A stretch of 8,599 bases of DNA from CBDUQI01 sp965369325 (GTDB lineage Bacteria > Pseudomonadota > Gammaproteobacteria > Steroidobacterales > JBCBZW01). The first letter of the stretch is position 1. The number at the start of each line of letters is the position of its first letter. Of this stretch, positions 7,501-8,599 are shown piece after piece. The position numbers and the translations under genes were made by a program. The notes below the pieces were generated by a model, which saw only the letters and a program-made list of their open reading frames with translations, was not told the DNA's origin and searched no databases. The stretch is taken from NCBI GenBank assembly GCA_965369325.1, contig CBDUQI010000236.1:1-8599 (forward strand), in the 5' to 3' direction.

Positions 7501-8599
7501 ACACATCCAGCAACTGGACGTTCGGCCCCAGGCTCAGCCCAAGGTTGGCATATTGAAGTGCCCGCGAGGAGGTGTTGGTCACCTGCACCTGCAGCGCGTA
7601 CGGCTCGTCCGCCGCAATATCGGGCGCATCGACAACGCTCGGGTGACTGACCGCCACAATCAATTCCGGCGCGCCGCTCACCTCAAGGCTGCTGCGGGCG
7701 CCGGCGGAAAACGCGCTCGCGCTGCCAGACTCCGTGATGAAACCCTCGTACTGCAACTCAATCAGATGAGCACCGGGCGCATCAGCCCGCACCGCAAACT
7801 CCACCGCACGCGTCGTCCCGGGGGCAATCTGCCCAAACCTTTGATAGACCGTCGAGGAGACGGTGCTGGGGGCCAACTCGCCCGCGGGCCCTGGCGTGAG
7901 TGCCGTGAGGCCGCCGGGTAAGGACAGACTAACGGTCAGATCTTGCACCGCCGCCAGTTCGAACGGATTGAACAACGCCAGGGTGATCTGTGCGATGGTC
8001 CCGGGCCGCACACTGCGATCGTCAACCATCACAAGCCCGGGCAAACCCCCGAAGGGCGTGTCCAGCACCGTCACCGCCACGCACCCGCTTTGGCACTCCT
8101 GGCCCGGCAATGTGCCACCAACCGGCAGCTGCAGCTCCACCCAGCCGTCGCCGGCCACGGTGCCTGTGCCGCAGCCGTCGGTGCATTGTGCGATGACGGC
8201 CTGCGCGATCGCCGGGCGCCGGGCCGACTCGCCCACGGTGTAGCTCACTGTAAATAAAGAAAACTGCAGCTCGGCCAACTGGCTTAACTGTTCCGCGCTC
8301 AGGCTGCCGGCCGCGATCAATGCGTCAAGTTGCGCCTGTGTCAGCGGGGTGCTTGAGACCGACTGGATACTCACCGAGCTCGGCGCCATAGCCATGAGAT
8401 CAAAGGGCGCGGCGTAGCTCACCGGCTGCGGCGGCGCGGCCACGCGATCCACCGCACTCACCAGCAACGTGTTGCGCTGGTTCGGCTGCAACGGCACCGA
8501 TAAACAGTAATCACCGCTCATGTCCTCTAGCGTCTGACTAACATCGCGTGCACCACCGCTGATCGCCACCGTGGAATTCAGCGGAGCGTTACCACACAC
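4508..8599 (-). CDS. Giant Ig-like/Big_5 multidomain surface protein, N terminus outside window
   Basis: An open frame of at least 1363 residues enters at the right edge and ends at TAA (4510-4508). The first codon in the window is GTG, but the protein starts mid-domain with no signal peptide, so the true start lies beyond the edge. Numbering from the edge: residues 1-50 are an Ig-like unit (LNSTVAISGG, then VPLQPNQRNTLLVSAVD) with a second copy at about 752-810 (NPDQSNVLSVEATDAAGN). Residues about 139-173 contain two CX3C pairs. Residues about 185-430 look like two CARDB/NEW3-type beta-sandwich units. Three SbsA-type (Big_5-like) domains follow, each closing with a similar strand: WSFATAP (597-603), FSFATPV (728-734) and LSFTTQD (932-938). 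Residues 943-1235 are divergent tandem Ig-like repeats, and 1236-1363 form a last beta-rich unit. There is almost no lysine or tryptophan, and many Ala, Val, Thr and Gly. No enzyme motif, membrane helix or sorting tail is visible. The role is likely structural or adhesive at the cell surface, by inference from composition. Confidence 0.85.
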   Translation of the reverse strand: MCGNAPLNSTVAISGGARDVSQTLEDMSGDYCLSVPLQPNQRNTLLVSAVDRVAAPPQPVSYAAPFDLMAMAPSSVSIQSVSSTPLTQAQLDALIAAGSLSAEQLSQLAELQFSLFTVSYTVGESARRPAIAQAVIAQCTDGCGTGTVAGDGWVELQLPVGGTLPGQECQSGCVAVTVLDTPFGGLPGLVMVDDRSVRPGTIAQITLALFNPFELAAVQDLTVSLSLPGGLTALTPGPAGELAPSTVSSTVYQRFGQIAPGTTRAVEFAVRADAPGAHLIELQYEGFITESGSASAFSAGARSSLEVSGAPELIVAVSHPSVVDAPDIAADEPYALQVQVTNTSSRALQYANLGLSLGPNVQLLDVSGVLQPQSYEGRALGVIAPGQRVDTTFILNPLVAGEIVVCQAVSGAQLVLAVDTASVTPDCARAGTTLLSPEPLILDSPPTLAGAEPSNGDVLVPLTPALEVAFAPQADCLTVDTWGGVQTEPAPGLPSGEQLLSAQWLASGSVYLEQLDGFGHPLARIPLALSVDNPMPGEGTLLTLRPGLDAPAADYVLSPGTRYRLTALGADLAPAHAPAMPVCNALSLAPLAHTVRWSFATAPSCSIAPAPTAQLLEPLDGALDRPLNQPALVGFSSAMDIATFQFELADQAASSFGVYANPMIVGDDITGGTAVAGAVSFSSAGQHLSFVPDAALAEDAQIVLRLSDALTDVCGQPLQVPPDGAVLFSFATPVADVTAPLPPQVNAVPVLTNQGALLMTGGAEPYSTVLVNGGVQPLGVQVGASGLFQVQIMLNPDQSNVLSVEATDAAGNTSAPALVDANNGDPLVVFYDATAPQVNTKSPADGAVNVSISPIVFLTFSEAMLADTLMPPNIRLHLQQVDVAGTVTALGDTAAIFVPLAPLAYATTYTVELTAGGVADLAGNGLLSDFTLSFTTQDAPPPVPEISLSPQMSDVLTRSVVAMTVTLNVAAGVGGQTVDISSDDASVVVPATVLIGEGMLTTSFDAQVGTQAVTAQVTASADGFIATAASITAQIRDLSLSAPSPSILQTVTASVTLTEPAPVGGATLALSSSDPTVLSVSIPMLFIDEGMSSADFELTAGPTPGSADIIADGSADGYAVRTTSLTTSPLGSISVAPLNPVDQRIGSALQAAYRVNLDVSDHGGVTVRVEASGIGEVLLATSTVASGTSSLDVQVQDGLTVSPTFFVQAQADLLGEVTLSASQAQFTDGSFVLEVVPSGFLFTDLAANTTAGGSNDPFFVSTWSTNTSGGLLNNQAVGPQGAQGSALGVAFEVSDPAIGLLVDTANPGGAAMVAIAIEAGAANSPISALLGGVEFDPLAAGSTDVTATAIGVGATVTTVTVAE
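5216..5773 (-). repeat. Tandem divergent Ig-like repeats in the giant protein
   Basis: Residues about 943-1034 and 1035-1128 (numbered from the window edge) align as two units. Each has an opening hydrophobic strand, a GGQTVDISSDD / GGATLALSSSD segment, VLIGEGMLTTSFD / LFIDEGMSSADFE, and a closing ASADGF / GSADGY. Residues about 1130-1235 look like a third, more divergent copy (GGVTVRVEASG, ASGTSSLDVQV). The units are diverged at protein level and show no long exact DNA repeat. Repeats of this type, where a turn is followed by a strand before a closing beta hairpin, are common in large bacterial surface proteins. Confidence 0.7.
5786..7258 (-). other. Region of three SbsA-type (Big_5-like) Ig domains
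   Basis: Three units begin with a proline and a D/NG turn and end with an S-F-A/T-T strand: residues about 448-603 (EPSNGDVLVPLTPALEVAF), 612-733 (EPLDGALDRPLNQPALVGFSSAMD) and 835-938 (SPADGAVNVSISPIVFLTFSEAM). The third is the most typical, with the FSEAM motif and the TYTVELTAGGVADLAGN segment. The first is enlarged and retains cysteines (476, 583). Between the second and third sits an Ig-like unit (about 738-830) with an ATDAAGN motif. SbsA-type domains occur in S-layer and other surface proteins. Confidence 0.7.

Noticed and set aside
8597..8599. GTG at the right edge as the start of the giant protein
   Set aside because: It coincides with the window boundary, no ribosome site can be seen, and the reading begins inside an Ig-like unit without a signal peptide.

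Overview
The window reads as a GC-rich Gram-negative chromosome segment, probably proteobacterial and possibly gammaproteobacterial. This rests on proteobacterial-style molybdenum-hydroxylase accessory genes and on a secreted protein with a VPLPA/PEP-CTERM-type C-terminal sorting signal, a system of Gram-negative, often biofilm-forming bacteria. The lineage is an inference; there is no rRNA or other marker here. No tRNA, rRNA, CRISPR array, insertion sequence or phage gene was found.

Left part (1-3611): a molybdenum-enzyme maturation block in two divergent arms. The minus-strand arm holds a CoxE-like VWA-domain protein (493-1656 or 1707) followed by a CoxG-like SRPBCC protein (5' part only, running off the left edge at position 1). 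The plus-strand arm holds a MocA/MobA-like nucleotidyltransferase (1811-2422) and a MoeA molybdotransferase (2424-3611), separated by one base and surely co-transcribed. MoeA would insert molybdenum into molybdopterin and the MocA-like enzyme would add a nucleotide, most likely CMP, giving the cofactor used by CO-dehydrogenase/xanthine-dehydrogenase-family hydroxylases. CoxE and CoxG are accessory proteins for maturation or membrane association of such enzymes. The hydroxylase structural genes are not in the window and may lie to the left. The MoxR-type ATPase (CoxD) that normally partners CoxE is not beside it here.

A perfect 12-bp hairpin with flanking A and T tracts (3641-3668) lies between the convergent moeA and the next minus-strand gene, and should act as a bidirectional terminator.

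Right part (3690-8599): two minus-strand genes for exported proteins. Upstream in transcription is a very large protein of at least 1363 residues, truncated by the right edge. It consists of CARDB/NEW3-like beta-sandwich segments, three SbsA-type (Big_5-like) Ig domains and a tandem of divergent Ig-like repeats. It ends without a recognisable anchor. Downstream, after 119 bases with no gene, is a 232-residue protein: signal peptide, stand-alone proprotein-convertase P domain, and a VPLPA-type sorting tail for exosortase processing. The two may form a cell-surface pair, but that is inference from adjacency and shared export character.
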